A stretch of DNA of 13,862 nt from Thermoanaerobaculales bacterium (lineage in GTDB: Bacteria > Acidobacteriota > Thermoanaerobaculia > Thermoanaerobaculales > Sulfomarinibacteraceae): the NCBI GenBank assembly GCA_029938595.1, contig JAOZUP010000057.1:1-13862 (forward strand), given 5' to 3'. How positions within the stretch are numbered: the stretch's first letter is position 1; each line of letters starts with the position of its first letter. Shown in pieces: positions 1-8,074 of the stretch. The translations under genes and the position numbers were made by a program. The notes under the pieces were generated by a model. That model had not been told where the DNA came from. It saw nothing but the letters and a program-made list of their open reading frames with translations, and did no database searches.

Positions 1-1
1 C

Positions 2-166
2 CTCTACTGCGGCCCGCGATACGCGGCCATCTGGCACGCTAACGCGCACCAGCTGGCCACGTTGCGCGGCCCTCGCGACGAGGCCCTCCGCGACAGCGCC
101 ACGCCGACAGGGGACTCCGAGTTCAGGATTAAAACTGAGGACGGGTGGATGGAAATTGAGAATTGA
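2..166 (+). CDS. 3' end of an unrecognised gene (5' truncated by window edge)
   Basis: The frame starting at base 2 is open for 54 codons and stops at TGA 164-166. Its translation begins LYCGPRYAAIWHANAHQ and ends GWMEIEN. About nine in ten of the first 41 codons end in G or C, like the genes downstream and unlike the competing frames, so I read it as genuine coding sequence. I do not recognise the family, and the fragment is too short to show a domain. From about base 128 the composition becomes AT-rich, and the last four codons and the stop lie in or at the edge of a heptamer repeat array (154-181). The native C-terminus may therefore have been replaced or extended by the repeat. The gene converges on mtaB. 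Confidence 0.6.
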   Translation, partial: LYCGPRYAAIWHANAHQLATLRGPRDEALRDSATPTGDSEFRIKTEDGWMEIEN

Positions 167-181
167 GAATTGAGAACTGAA
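154..181 (+). repeat. Heptamer tandem array, AATTGAG x3 plus AACTGAA
   Basis: Three perfect AATTGAG copies (154-160, 161-167, 168-174) are followed by a variant AACTGAA (175-181). A lone AACTGAG at 133-139 sits exactly 21 bases, three units, before the first copy. The array contains the TGA stop of the upstream plus-strand gene. With a 7-base period, TGA occurs in all three frames within three copies. Confidence 0.9.
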
Positions 182-200
182 ATGGGGGCGGACGGGCGGC

Positions 201-230
201 ATTCCTAATTCCTAATTCCTAATTCCTAAT
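201..230 (-). repeat. Heptamer tandem array, ATTCCTA x4.3 (AATTAGG on minus strand)
   Basis: Four perfect ATTCCTA units plus AT. Read on the minus strand the unit is AATTAGG, close to the AATTGAG unit of the array 19 bases to the left, so the two arrays form an inverted pair. The array contains the last three codons (Ile-Arg-Asn) and the TAG stop of mtaB. Pairing of the two arrays in RNA would give five Watson-Crick pairs plus one G-U pair per heptamer. Confidence 0.9.
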
Positions 231-1505
231 CCGTCCGATCACCCCTCCCGGCACCACCTCGGTGATGTGGGCGGGTGTGATCCGGTTGAGCAGGTCTTCA
301 TCCGGCGTGGTGGTTGCGGTGACGTGGACGTAGTTTGGCGTCAGCCCGCTCCAACGGAGGGCACCGTCGTGGCTCTCGGCGGTCTCCCACAGGACATCGG
401 CGGTGCGGCCGACGAGGTTCGAGTTGAAGCGTTGTTCGAGATCAGCGGCGAGTTGGTGCATGCGTCGGCTGCGCTCCTTCGCGACGGGTCCCGGAACCTG
501 TGCCGCCATCTTGGCTGCCGGAGTGCCTTCCCGCCGTGAGTAGCGGAAGATGTGGAGACGCGAAAACGCGAGCTCCTCGACCAGGTCAATGGATTGCTTG
601 AACTCCTCATCGGTCTCACCCGGGAAGCCGACGATGATGTCGGACGAAATAGCGATTTCGGGCACGGATTGGCGAGCGCCGGCGACCAGCGCCGAGAACT
701 CCGCGCGGCTGGTACGGCGTACCATCCGTTTGAGGGTTTCGTCGCAGCCGCTCTGCAGCGGCAGGTGGAGATGGGGGAGGAGCCTGGGGTTCGAGAAGGC
801 ATCGAAGAAATCGGCGGCGAGGTCCCACGGCTCGAGAGAGGACAGCCGTAGCCTTTCGATGTCGGATTCGGCGAGGACGTGTTCGACCAGATGCTGCAAG
901 CCGCGCCGGTCACCGAGGTCGTGACCGTAGGATCCGAGATGGACGCCGCTCAGCACCACTTCTCGGTAACCGAGTTGCTGCAGATCGCGGACCTCGTTCA
1001 GTACGGTATTCACCGGCAGGCTTCGGCCCACACCACGGGCGACGGTGATGATGCAAAAGGTGCAACGATTGTCGCAGCCGTCCTGGACCTTGAGAAATGC
1101 CCGCGTCTTGGTCGTGCCGCCGGGCTCGAAAAGCGCTTGGGCGTCGGGATCGGCGCGTGGCGTTTCGAGGAGCCCTCCGGCTTCGGCAAGCTCCAGGAGG
1201 CGGTCCTTATCCGCGTTGCCCACCACCAGATCCACCCCGGCGGCTCGGATCTCGCGAGGGGCGATCTCGGCCTCGCAACCCGTGACGATGACCTTGGATT
1301 CAGGGTTGCCGCGACGAAGCTGGCGGATGAGCTGGCGGGACTTGCGCGAAGCGATAGAGGTCACAGTGCAGGTGTTGAGGATGCACAGATCGGTCTTCTC
1401 TCCGGGGCCCACAACCCGGTGGCCGGCGGCCGCCAGATCGCGCGCCATGGCGTCAATTTCGCCGATGTTGAGCCGGCATCCAATGGACTCGAGGCGAACC
1501 CTCAT
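219..1505 (-). CDS. mtaB: tRNA t6A37 methylthiotransferase MtaB
   Basis: Radical-SAM methylthiotransferase that converts t6A at position 37 of ANN-decoding tRNAs to ms2t6A. The 428-residue protein has the family's three parts. The N-terminal methylthiotransferase domain has auxiliary-cluster cysteines C10 (GCRLN), C46 (NTCTVT) and C77 (VTGCEAE). The radical-SAM core has the CxxxCxxC motif at C144, C148 and C151. A C-terminal TRAM-like region covers roughly residues 365-428. NTCTVTSIASRKSRQ and SGVHLGSYG favour MtaB over MiaB or RimO. The start is the only good candidate because the conserved RLESIGC segment follows at once, but no clear Shine-Dalgarno precedes it. It begins 32 bases after the lipoprotein gene, so it is probably the last gene of that operon. 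Its final three codons and TAG stop lie in a heptamer repeat array. Confidence 0.93.
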   Translation of the reverse strand: MRVRLESIGCRLNIGEIDAMARDLAAAGHRVVGPGEKTDLCILNTCTVTSIASRKSRQLIRQLRRGNPESKVIVTGCEAEIAPREIRAAGVDLVVGNADKDRLLELAEAGGLLETPRADPDAQALFEPGGTTKTRAFLKVQDGCDNRCTFCIITVARGVGRSLPVNTVLNEVRDLQQLGYREVVLSGVHLGSYGHDLGDRRGLQHLVEHVLAESDIERLRLSSLEPWDLAADFFDAFSNPRLLPHLHLPLQSGCDETLKRMVRRTSRAEFSALVAGARQSVPEIAISSDIIVGFPGETDEEFKQSIDLVEELAFSRLHIFRYSRREGTPAAKMAAQVPGPVAKERSRRMHQLAADLEQRFNSNLVGRTADVLWETAESHDGALRWSGLTPNYVHVTATTTPDEDLLNRITPAHITEVVPGGVIGRIRN

Positions 1506-1537
1506 CTTAGGCTCATATCAGTAAGCAGGTAAACGAT

Positions 1538-2704
1538 TCAGCCCTTGAGGAGTTTCTTAATCCTCTCCGTGATCTTGATTCTCTCCTCCGCGATGTAGCG
1601 CTCGAAGTTGAGTACCTGCCCATCCTTGATGATGAACATGATCGGGTTGTGACGCACGTCGCCGTAGTCGTTGAACTGGATGATGCCGGTGACTCCCGGG
1701 AACTCCTTGATCCCGAACGCCAGGACCTTACGGATCTCGGTTGCACTGAAAGAGGATGCCTCACCGGAGACAAAAATCACTACCCGCATCACGTCGTACG
1801 CATGGGCGGCATAGATGTCGGGGTCCTGTTGGAACCGCTGCTGATAGGTGGCTACAAAATCCTGCGTTAGCTGGTTTTCGGACTTCATGTCGAAGGCTGG
1901 CTGGGGGAAGAAAACACCCTCAACGAGGTCGGGGTAGCTTTCGACGATGTGGGCGGTGTAGAAGGCGGAGCTCGCGCAGATTGGACCGTCAAAGTTCTTC
2001 TTGCGAAGGAAGCGAAGAACGTCAATCGTCATGTCACCATAGGCGATGACATAGACGGATGCCGGGCGGTGTGCGGCGAGCAGGTCTGCTGCATCCTGCT
2101 CCCATCTCGGCGAGCCAATCACGATGCGACCGGCCACCTCACCCCCCATCGCCTGCTCGAAGACCTGCCGAAATGGGGGCTCGATGCCTCGGGCCTGAGC
2201 GGTATCCTCGGCAAAGATGAGGACCGAGGTCTTGTCTCGGTCCTCGTAGAGAAAGCGCCCGGCGCGGCGCCCCTCGAGCTCATCGGATGCAAAGATCCTG
2301 AAAAACCGTCTCGAGTCCTTGGTCAGGCTGGGCGCTGAAGCCGATGGTGAGATCGCGATCGTATCGGTCTCGTCGAGAACCGGCAGCAGGGCGCGTGCGG
2401 TGTCGCTGGTCGTGCCGGCGACAATGATCCTGGCGCCCTGACCCGCGACACGCACGAGCTCTGCTGCGCCGGTCGCCGGATCGGTGGCCGTATCGCCCCA
2501 CAGGACTTGAAATCCTTCAGGGAGGTTTGCCTGCTCCTGGTCCAGGGCGAGATCGATTCCGTTCTTCATCGACTGGCCATAGGTGCTGGCGGATCCGGTT
2601 ATGGGCAGGAGCACGCCGACAACCGGCTCGCTGCCGCACGCGGACAGCATGGAGATTGTGGCGACCGCCAGGATCATCTGTCTCACGAATTGCAGGGGTT
2701 TCAC
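1538..2704 (-). CDS. Periplasmic-binding lipoprotein, branched-chain amino acid (LivK) type
   Basis: Likely a substrate-binding protein of the Peripla_BP_6 fold, 388 residues. I start it at GTG 2702-2704, which has GGAGG (complement of 2711-2715) six bases upstream. The longer reading from 2785 would run into the preceding CBS gene. From this start there is a lipoprotein signal: KPLQFVRQ, a hydrophobic stretch, then the lipobox LSAC with the lipidated cysteine at residue 23. The mature part begins VVGVLLPITGSASTYGQ, typical of the family's first strand and ligand loop, followed later by IIVAGTTSDTARALLPV. No permease or ATPase gene lies nearby, so it could serve a distant ABC transporter or be a stand-alone sensor. 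The ligand cannot be read from sequence. It lies 49 bases after the CBS gene and 32 before mtaB on the same strand. Confidence 0.85.
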   Translation of the reverse strand: MKPLQFVRQMILAVATISMLSACGSEPVVGVLLPITGSASTYGQSMKNGIDLALDQEQANLPEGFQVLWGDTATDPATGAAELVRVAGQGARIIVAGTTSDTARALLPVLDETDTIAISPSASAPSLTKDSRRFFRIFASDELEGRRAGRFLYEDRDKTSVLIFAEDTAQARGIEPPFRQVFEQAMGGEVAGRIVIGSPRWEQDAADLLAAHRPASVYVIAYGDMTIDVLRFLRKKNFDGPICASSAFYTAHIVESYPDLVEGVFFPQPAFDMKSENQLTQDFVATYQQRFQQDPDIYAAHAYDVMRVVIFVSGEASSFSATEIRKVLAFGIKEFPGVTGIIQFNDYGDVRHNPIMFIIKDGQVLNFERYIAEERIKITERIKKLLKG

Positions 2705-2710
2705 GATGGA

Positions 2711-2715
2711 CCTCC
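2711..2715 (-). promoter_or_regulatory. Ribosome binding site deciding the GTG start of the lipoprotein gene
   Basis: CCTCC on the plus strand reads GGAGG on the minus strand, six bases before GTG at 2704. None of the in-frame ATG codons further upstream is needed to give a complete lipoprotein signal, and this site puts the lipobox cysteine at residue 23. Confidence 0.75.
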
Positions 2716-2753
2716 AGATCACGCAGGTGATCACCATCGGCATCATACAGGGT

Positions 2754-3284
2754 TCAGTGCTTGCGGAAGATTTGCGAGAGCTCATCCCGGCTGTGGGATG
2801 AGGCGATTTTCTGCAACTCCTCGATGGCTGTCGGACGCTCGTGTCCTGGGGCCGTGGTGAGGCGTTTTTCTCGTTCCTTGTTGATCTCGGTCGCCCACTT
2901 CTCGATCCCCTTGAGAACGTTGTGGCGGGTCAATCTGCCGACGAGACGGTCTCCGTCCATCACGGGCAGGCACGAGAAGTTGCATTCCAGGAACGCTCTC
3001 GCTGCGGTCAGCAAGTCCATGTCAGGGGTCACCATGACCTCGAGCAGGGACATGTAGTTGCCGACGCCGCCCCCGGCCCGCTGATCGTAGGCCCATTGGA
3101 TGATGGTCCGCACGACGTCCTTCTCGGTCAGGAGCCCGACCACCAAGCCGTCGTCGTCGATCACCGGGATGGCGGCGAATGACGAGCGCGAGAGGGTGGA
3201 CATGGCCTTGCCCATATCGTCGTCTACGTGAAACGCCCGACTGGCCCTTTTCATGTATTTGCGGACGATCGGTGTCTTCGGCAT
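2754..3284 (-). CDS. CBS-domain pair protein
   Basis: A 176-residue cytoplasmic protein made of two CBS domains, roughly residues 8-65 and 78-132, followed by a charged, probably helical tail. FAAIPVIDDDGLVVGLLTEKDVV and FSCLPVMDGDRLVGRLTRHNVL are the hallmark second halves of the repeats. CBS pairs usually bind adenine nucleotides and act as energy sensors, but the ligand and partner here are unknown. I start it at ATG 3282-3284 because GGGAGG (complement of 3293-3298) lies eight bases upstream. The in-frame ATG at 3323 lacks a binding site. First gene of a probable operon with the lipoprotein and mtaB, and divergent from nqrA. Confidence 0.88.
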   Translation of the reverse strand: MPKTPIVRKYMKRASRAFHVDDDMGKAMSTLSRSSFAAIPVIDDDGLVVGLLTEKDVVRTIIQWAYDQRAGGGVGNYMSLLEVMVTPDMDLLTAARAFLECNFSCLPVMDGDRLVGRLTRHNVLKGIEKWATEINKEREKRLTTAPGHERPTAIEELQKIASSHSRDELSQIFRKH

Positions 3285-3442
3285 CGCAGCCACCTCCCGG
3301 CTGAGGTCGATTTTCCTGCGCATAGCTTAACATCGTCGCGGGACTGGGCAACCACTTTTTGGTTTCCCATTCTTGACGGGCTTGGTATCCTCTGTCGGCT
3401 CGATTGCGTCAAGCGGTCGCAGAAAGCGGAAAAGAGTCGGCA
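3285..3442. promoter_or_regulatory. Divergent promoter region between CBS gene and nqr operon
   Basis: This 158-base spacer must carry promoters in both directions. On the minus strand the best candidate is TTGCCC (complement of 3346-3351) and TAAGCT (complement of 3324-3329) with a 16-base spacer, about 40 bases before the CBS start. On the plus strand, TTGACG at 3373-3378 is a good -35 box but has no good -10 at normal spacing. TATCCT at 3386-3391 is a possible -10 with only a weak TTTCCC at 3363-3368. The region role is fairly sure. The individual boxes are guesses, and I see no clear operator or riboswitch. Confidence 0.45.
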
Positions 3443-4825
3443 ATGGCAGTACACGTCATCAAGAAGGGTCTCGACCTCCCGATCAGCGGGACGCCGGAAC
3501 AGCGCATCGACGCGGCGTCGAAGGTTGGGAAGGTAGCGGTCCTCGCCCGTGATTACCCGTTCATGAAGCCGCGCATGCATGTGCAGGTCGGTGACAGGGT
3601 CAAGCGTGGTCAGCTTCTTTTCGAGGATCGGAAAACCGAGGGGGTGCGGTTTACCTCCCCCGGAGCGGGCACAGTGGCCGCGATCAATCGCGGCGCGCGC
3701 CGCGCGTTGCAGTCGGTGGTCGTGGACCTGAGCCCGAGCGAGCGGCGGGGGAGGGCGGACGACTCCAATCATCAGCAGTTCGCGAGCTTCACCGGACGCG
3801 ACGTGCGTTCTTTGGACCAGAATGGCGTCAGAGATCTTCTGGTGGAGTCCGGGCTGTGGATCGCGATTCGGCAACGGCCGTTCTCAAAGGTGCCGTCTCC
3901 GAGTGAAAGCTGCCATTCGATCTTTGTGACAGCCATCGACACCAATCCACTCGCCCCAGACCCGGCGGTCGTGCTTGAAGGGCGGATGGAAGATTTCGAG
4001 CGCGGTCTGTGGGCCCTATCCCATTTGACCGAAGGGACCGTGTACCTGTGCCGTGCACCAGGGGCGAAGATCGAGCCCGGCGACGCGCCGCGAGTGAGGG
4101 TGGAGGAGTTCGGCGGCAAGCACCCGGCCGGGTTGGCGGGGACGCACATCCATTTCCTCGACCTTGTGAATCGCGACAAGGCGGTTTGGTACATCGGCTA
4201 TCAGGATGTTGCTGCCGTGGGCAGGTTGTTTGAAACGGGGAAGCTGCCGGTAGGAAGAGTGGTTGCTCTGGGTGGACCGCCAGTCATGCGTCCTCGTCTG
4301 CTGACTGCTCGGCTCGGCGCCAGTGTCGAAACGCTGATCGATGAGGAGCTCTTCTTTGGTGAGAACAGGGTGATCTCCGGGTCGGTGTTGTACGGGCATG
4401 TGGCGAGGGGGGCCGTTTTCGGCTATGTCGGCCGCTATACCAACCAGATCTCCTGCATCGCAGGGGACCACCGCCGGCATTTTCTTGGTTGGATGGCCCC
4501 GGGGTGGGATCTCTTTTCGATGACCCGCGCCTACGCATCCAGTCTCCGAGGCCGGTCCACTACCTATGACTTCACGACCAAGGCGCACGGTGGGCACCGC
4601 GCGATGGTTCCGATAGGGGCCTTCGAGCGGGTGATGCCGCTCGACATCATGCCGACCTTCCTCCTGCGGGCGCTTCTGGTCGATGATCTCGAGCGTGCCG
4701 AGGCACTGGGCTGTCTCGAGCTTGACGAGGAGGACCTCGCGCTGTGCTCCTTCGTGAGTCCGGGCAAGGAGGATTACGGTCCGGCTCTTCGCCGCAATCT
4801 GCTCGAGATCTGGAAGGAGGGATGA
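3443..4825 (+). CDS. nqrA: Na+-translocating NADH:quinone reductase subunit A
   Basis: Peripheral cytoplasmic subunit of Na+-NQR, the respiratory pump that couples NADH oxidation by quinone to sodium export. The 460-residue protein starts MAVHVIKKGLDLPISG, a characteristic NqrA opening. A lipoyl-like fold follows (MHVQVGDRVKRGQLLFEDRK, about residues 45-64, then FTSPGAGTVAAINRGARR), and later NqrA segments such as GTHIHFLDLVNRDKAVWYIGYQDV. Length is slightly above the usual 445-450. I chose ATG 3443 rather than the upstream TTG at 3404, because the family begins there and AAAGAG lies just upstream. First gene of the nqr operon. Its TGA overlaps the start of nqrB. Confidence 0.96.
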   Translation: MAVHVIKKGLDLPISGTPEQRIDAASKVGKVAVLARDYPFMKPRMHVQVGDRVKRGQLLFEDRKTEGVRFTSPGAGTVAAINRGARRALQSVVVDLSPSERRGRADDSNHQQFASFTGRDVRSLDQNGVRDLLVESGLWIAIRQRPFSKVPSPSESCHSIFVTAIDTNPLAPDPAVVLEGRMEDFERGLWALSHLTEGTVYLCRAPGAKIEPGDAPRVRVEEFGGKHPAGLAGTHIHFLDLVNRDKAVWYIGYQDVAAVGRLFETGKLPVGRVVALGGPPVMRPRLLTARLGASVETLIDEELFFGENRVISGSVLYGHVARGAVFGYVGRYTNQISCIAGDHRRHFLGWMAPGWDLFSMTRAYASSLRGRSTTYDFTTKAHGGHRAMVPIGAFERVMPLDIMPTFLLRALLVDDLERAEALGCLELDEEDLALCSFVSPGKEDYGPALRRNLLEIWKEG

Positions 4826-6057
4826 TGCGATTCTTCCGCTCGTTCCTCGATCGACAGAAAGACCGCTTCCAATCGGGCGGCAGGCTCGACCGCCTGTACC
4901 CACTCTTCGAGGCCGTTGACACCATCTTCTACACTCCCGATTCGGTCACCACCGGGACCACCCACGTGCGTGATGCGCTCGACCTCAAGCGGATGATGTC
5001 AGTGGTGGTGGCGGCGTTGATGCCGATCGTCTTCTTCGCGATGTACAACACCGGGCTCCAGGCCAACCGCGCTATCGCGGCGGGGGCGACGCCTCTCGAC
5101 GACTGGCAAACCCGCCTGTTTCAGGCTCTGGGATTCGGATTTACAACCGACTTCTGGGCGTGCTTCATGCACGGTGCCCTCTATTTCCTGCCGATCTTCA
5201 TCATCGGGTTCGCGGCGGGGGGCGTCGTTGAGGTGGTCTTCGCCTGCGTCCGCGGGCACGAGATCAATGAGGGGTTCTTCGTCACCGGCTTCCTATTGCC
5301 CCTGATTCTGCCGCCGACCATTCCGCTGTGGCAGGTGGCTTCCGGCGCGGTGTTCGGCGTGCTCATCGGCAAGGAGATCTTTGGTGGCACGGGGATGAAC
5401 GTACTCAACCCGGCCCTGACTGCCCGCGCATTCCTGTTCTTCGCCTACCCGGCCGAAATCTCGGGAGACAAACCCTGGATTGCCGCTGACTTCATCGGTG
5501 TCGATGGGTTTTCAGGCGCGACCTGGCTTGCCCGGGCGACCGCCGAGGGACCTCAGGTGCTGGGTCAGGTCGGCGGCACCCATTGGATGGACGCTTTCCT
5601 CGGGTTCATTGCTGGCTCGATGGGCGAGACATCGGCGCTGCTCTGCCTGGTCGGTGCGGTGATTCTGATCGTTTCCCGGATAGGGTCCTGGAGGACCATG
5701 CTCGGAGTAGTTGTCGGCACTGCCGGCATGGCCACCCTGCTCAACGTCATCGGGTCCGAGACCAATCCGGCCTTCGCCATCCCATTCGCCTGGCACGTGG
5801 TCCTGGGTGGTTGGGCGTTGGGCACGGTATTCATGGCCACCGATCCGGTGTCGTCGGCCTTTACCGACAAGGGTCGATTAATCTACGGATTTGGCATCGG
5901 CATCATGGTGATCTTGGTGCGGGTGGTCAATCCGGCCTATCCCGAAGGGATGATGCTGGCGATTCTCTTCATGAATATGTTCGCCCCCTTCATCGACCAC
6001 TTCTTTGTGCAGGCGAATATCAAACGGAGGTTAGCGCGCAATGCGGCAGTACAGTAA
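4825..6057 (+). CDS. nqrB: Na+-translocating NADH:quinone reductase subunit B
   Basis: Integral membrane subunit that carries covalent FMN and contributes to the sodium path and the quinone site. From ATG 4825 it has 410 residues, the normal family length. AGGAGG at 4815-4820 lies four bases upstream, and an adjacent ATG at 4822 is too close to that site. The flavinylation motif GFSGAT ends at Thr233, matching the family's FMN threonine. The conserved GFFVTGFLLPLILPPTIPLW segment is at 150-169 and GGTGMNVLNPALTARAF at 187-203. Many hydrophobic segments are visible from about residue 57 to 392. It overlaps the nqrA stop by one base and runs 17 bases into nqrC, which suggests translational coupling. 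Confidence 0.96.
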   Translation: MRFFRSFLDRQKDRFQSGGRLDRLYPLFEAVDTIFYTPDSVTTGTTHVRDALDLKRMMSVVVAALMPIVFFAMYNTGLQANRAIAAGATPLDDWQTRLFQALGFGFTTDFWACFMHGALYFLPIFIIGFAAGGVVEVVFACVRGHEINEGFFVTGFLLPLILPPTIPLWQVASGAVFGVLIGKEIFGGTGMNVLNPALTARAFLFFAYPAEISGDKPWIAADFIGVDGFSGATWLARATAEGPQVLGQVGGTHWMDAFLGFIAGSMGETSALLCLVGAVILIVSRIGSWRTMLGVVVGTAGMATLLNVIGSETNPAFAIPFAWHVVLGGWALGTVFMATDPVSSAFTDKGRLIYGFGIGIMVILVRVVNPAYPEGMMLAILFMNMFAPFIDHFFVQANIKRRLARNAAVQ

Positions 6058-6826
6058 CGCGTACGTTGTCGGGTTCGCCACCGCAGTGTGCCTGGTCTGT
6101 TCGATCGTGGTGTCGACCGCGGCCGTCGCGCTGAGGGATCGCCAGGACCGCAATAAGGTACTCGACCGCCAGACCCAGGTGCTGGTGGTGGCGGGTCTCC
6201 TCGAAGAGGGGCAGAAGACGAGCCCCGAGAATGTCGAGCATCTCTTCGGGGACAACATCCAGATCCGGGTGGTGAACCTCGCTACCGGCGAGTACGACGA
6301 CTCGGTGGATGCGGCCACCTTTGATCAGCGCAAGGCGACCAAGGATCCTGCTGCCAGTCACGAAGCGCCGGTCAACAACGCCGGGATAACCCGTGTGCCA
6401 ACGTTTGCCCTGGTCTACCAGCGGGTGGAGGACCAGGAGGTGCAGTCGCTGATTCTTCCCATCGAGGGCAAGGGGCTGTGGTCGACCCTGTACGGCTACC
6501 TCGCGCTGGCGCCTGACACCACCACCATCGAGGGAATTACCTTTTACGAGCACGGCGAAACGCCGGGTCTGGGTGGCGAGATCGACAACCCGAGCTGGAA
6601 GTCGGTCTGGATTGGTCGCCAGGCATTCGACGAGAATTGGCAGCCTGCCGTCGAGGTCATCAAAGGACTGGCTGGACCGGTCGCTGAGGACCCCTACCGG
6701 GTCGATGGCCTCTCCGGCGCGACCCTCACAGCCCGCGGGGTCAGCGATCTGGTGCGGTTCTGGCTCGGCAAAGACGGATTCGAGCCGTATCTCGCGAACT
6801 TCAGGGCAGAACGGAGCGCCTCATGA
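6041..6826 (+). CDS. nqrC: Na+-translocating NADH:quinone reductase subunit C
   Basis: Subunit with one N-terminal membrane helix (about residues 8-31) and a periplasmic flavin domain. 261 residues, the usual size. The covalent FMN site is DGLSGATLTARGV with Thr228 as acceptor, corresponding to the known NqrC threonine. GYLALAPDTTTIEGITFYEHGETPGLGGEI (152-181) is the typical FMN-binding domain core. GGAGG at 6026-6030 lies ten bases before the ATG. The gene overlaps nqrB by 17 bases, and its TGA overlaps the nqrD start as ATGA. Confidence 0.96.
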   Translation: MRQYSNAYVVGFATAVCLVCSIVVSTAAVALRDRQDRNKVLDRQTQVLVVAGLLEEGQKTSPENVEHLFGDNIQIRVVNLATGEYDDSVDAATFDQRKATKDPAASHEAPVNNAGITRVPTFALVYQRVEDQEVQSLILPIEGKGLWSTLYGYLALAPDTTTIEGITFYEHGETPGLGGEIDNPSWKSVWIGRQAFDENWQPAVEVIKGLAGPVAEDPYRVDGLSGATLTARGVSDLVRFWLGKDGFEPYLANFRAERSAS

Positions 6827-7443
6827 ATGCCAAGCAGAAGGGCGCGCTTCTCGATCCCCTGTTCAATGACAATCCAATCACCGCTCAGGTGCTCGGCATC
6901 TGTTCGGCGCTTGCGGTCACGACCAAGCTCGAAACCTCGGTTGTCATGTCGATCGCAGTCATCGCGGTGCTGGCTCTGTCGAACCTGACGATATCGTTGA
7001 TCCGTAACCTGATCCCGCCGTCGATCCGGATCATCGTCCAGCTGACCATCATCGCGTCATTGGTTATTGTTACCGACCAGGTGCTGCAGGCCTTCGTCTA
7101 CGACATCTCGAAACAGCTGTCGGTCTTCGTCGGCCTCATCATCACCAACTGCATCGTCATGGGCCGCGCCGAGGCGTATGCGATGCAGAACCCCCCGCTG
7201 AACAGCCTTCTAGATGGAATCGGCAATGGGCTGGGCTACAGTTTGATCCTGATAGTGGTCGGCTTCTTCCGCGAGTTGGTCGGTTCAGGCAAGCTGTTCG
7301 GCTACCAGGTCTTGCCGCTCGTTTCCGATGGCGGCTGGTACCAGCCCAACGGGCTTTTCGTGCTGGCTCCGGGAGCGTTCTTTTTGATCGGAGTTTTCAT
7401 TTGGGCGCTCCATACATGGAAGCCCGAGCTGCAGGAGGACTGA
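6823..7443 (+). CDS. nqrD: Na+-translocating NADH:quinone reductase subunit D
   Basis: Membrane subunit of 206 residues with about six hydrophobic helices. NqrD and NqrE are homologous and pack as an inverted pair. Each gives two cysteines to the iron centre buried between them. Here these are C27 (LGICSALAVTTK) and C110 (IITNCIVMGRAEAYA), both in the conserved half-helix motifs. DPLFNDNPI near the N-terminus is typical of NqrD. The start ATG overlaps the nqrC stop (ATGA, 6823-6826). Confidence 0.96.
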   Translation: MNAKQKGALLDPLFNDNPITAQVLGICSALAVTTKLETSVVMSIAVIAVLALSNLTISLIRNLIPPSIRIIVQLTIIASLVIVTDQVLQAFVYDISKQLSVFVGLIITNCIVMGRAEAYAMQNPPLNSLLDGIGNGLGYSLILIVVGFFRELVGSGKLFGYQVLPLVSDGGWYQPNGLFVLAPGAFFLIGVFIWALHTWKPELQED

Positions 7444-7444
7444 G

Positions 7445-8062
7445 ATGTTTGAACACTATCTCAGCCTTGCCGTCAAAGCGATCTTTGTCGAGAACATGGC
7501 CCTGGCCTTCTTCCTGGGCATGTGTTCCTTCCTCGCGGTGTCGAAGAAGGTCGACACGGCGGTTGGACTTGGTGCCGCCGTCACCTTCGTGCTGACGATC
7601 ACGACCCCACTGAACGCCCTTATGTACAACTACCTGCTCAAGGAAGGCGCGCTTGTTTGGCTCAATCCGGAGTGGGCGTCGATCGACCTCAGCTTCCTGC
7701 GCTTCCTCGCCTTCATCGGCTCCATCGCCGCGTTGGTGCAGGTGGTGGAGATGGCCCTCGACCGATATGCGCCCAAGCTCTACTCCGCCCTCGGTGTTTT
7801 CCTGCCCCTGATCGCGGTCAACTGCGCCATTCTCGGTGCATCGCTCTTCATGGTCGAACGTGATTACACGCTCGGCGAAAGTACGGTCTTCGGTCTGGGG
7901 TCGGGCATCGGGTTCTGGCTCGCCATCGTCGCCTTGGCGGCGATACGCGAGAAGATGCGGTACTCAAACGTCCCGGCCGGCCTGCGGGGGCTTGGCATCA
8001 CGTTCCTCGTCACCGGGTTGATGGCCATCGCCTTCATGGCGTTTGCAGGCATCCAGCTGTAG
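7445..8062 (+). CDS. nqrE: Na+-translocating NADH:quinone reductase subunit E
   Basis: Membrane subunit of 205 residues with about six helices, partner of NqrD. It supplies iron-centre cysteines C27 (FLGMCSFLAVSKK) and C127 (IAVNCAILGASLF). The start MFEHYLSLAVKAIFVENMALAFFLGMC is strongly family-typical. AGGAGG at 7433-7438, inside the end of nqrD, lies six bases before the ATG, and the genes are one base apart. Confidence 0.96.
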   Translation: MFEHYLSLAVKAIFVENMALAFFLGMCSFLAVSKKVDTAVGLGAAVTFVLTITTPLNALMYNYLLKEGALVWLNPEWASIDLSFLRFLAFIGSIAALVQVVEMALDRYAPKLYSALGVFLPLIAVNCAILGASLFMVERDYTLGESTVFGLGSGIGFWLAIVALAAIREKMRYSNVPAGLRGLGITFLVTGLMAIAFMAFAGIQL

Positions 8063-8074
8063 GTAGGTAAACAG

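Noticed and set aside
154..230. CRISPR array or replication iterons
   Set aside because: Units are 7 bases with no spacers, far too short for CRISPR. There is no initiator gene, DnaA boxes or AT-rich unwinding region nearby.
2705..2785. Longer N-terminus for the binding lipoprotein starting at 2785
   Set aside because: It would overlap the end of the CBS gene and bury the lipoprotein signal inside the protein. The GTG at 2704 has a near-ideal binding site.
4016..4903. 295-codon open frame on the minus strand opposite nqrA and nqrB
   Set aside because: It lies fully antisense to well-identified nqr genes, shows no family motif, and is the expected shadow of GC-rich coding sequence.
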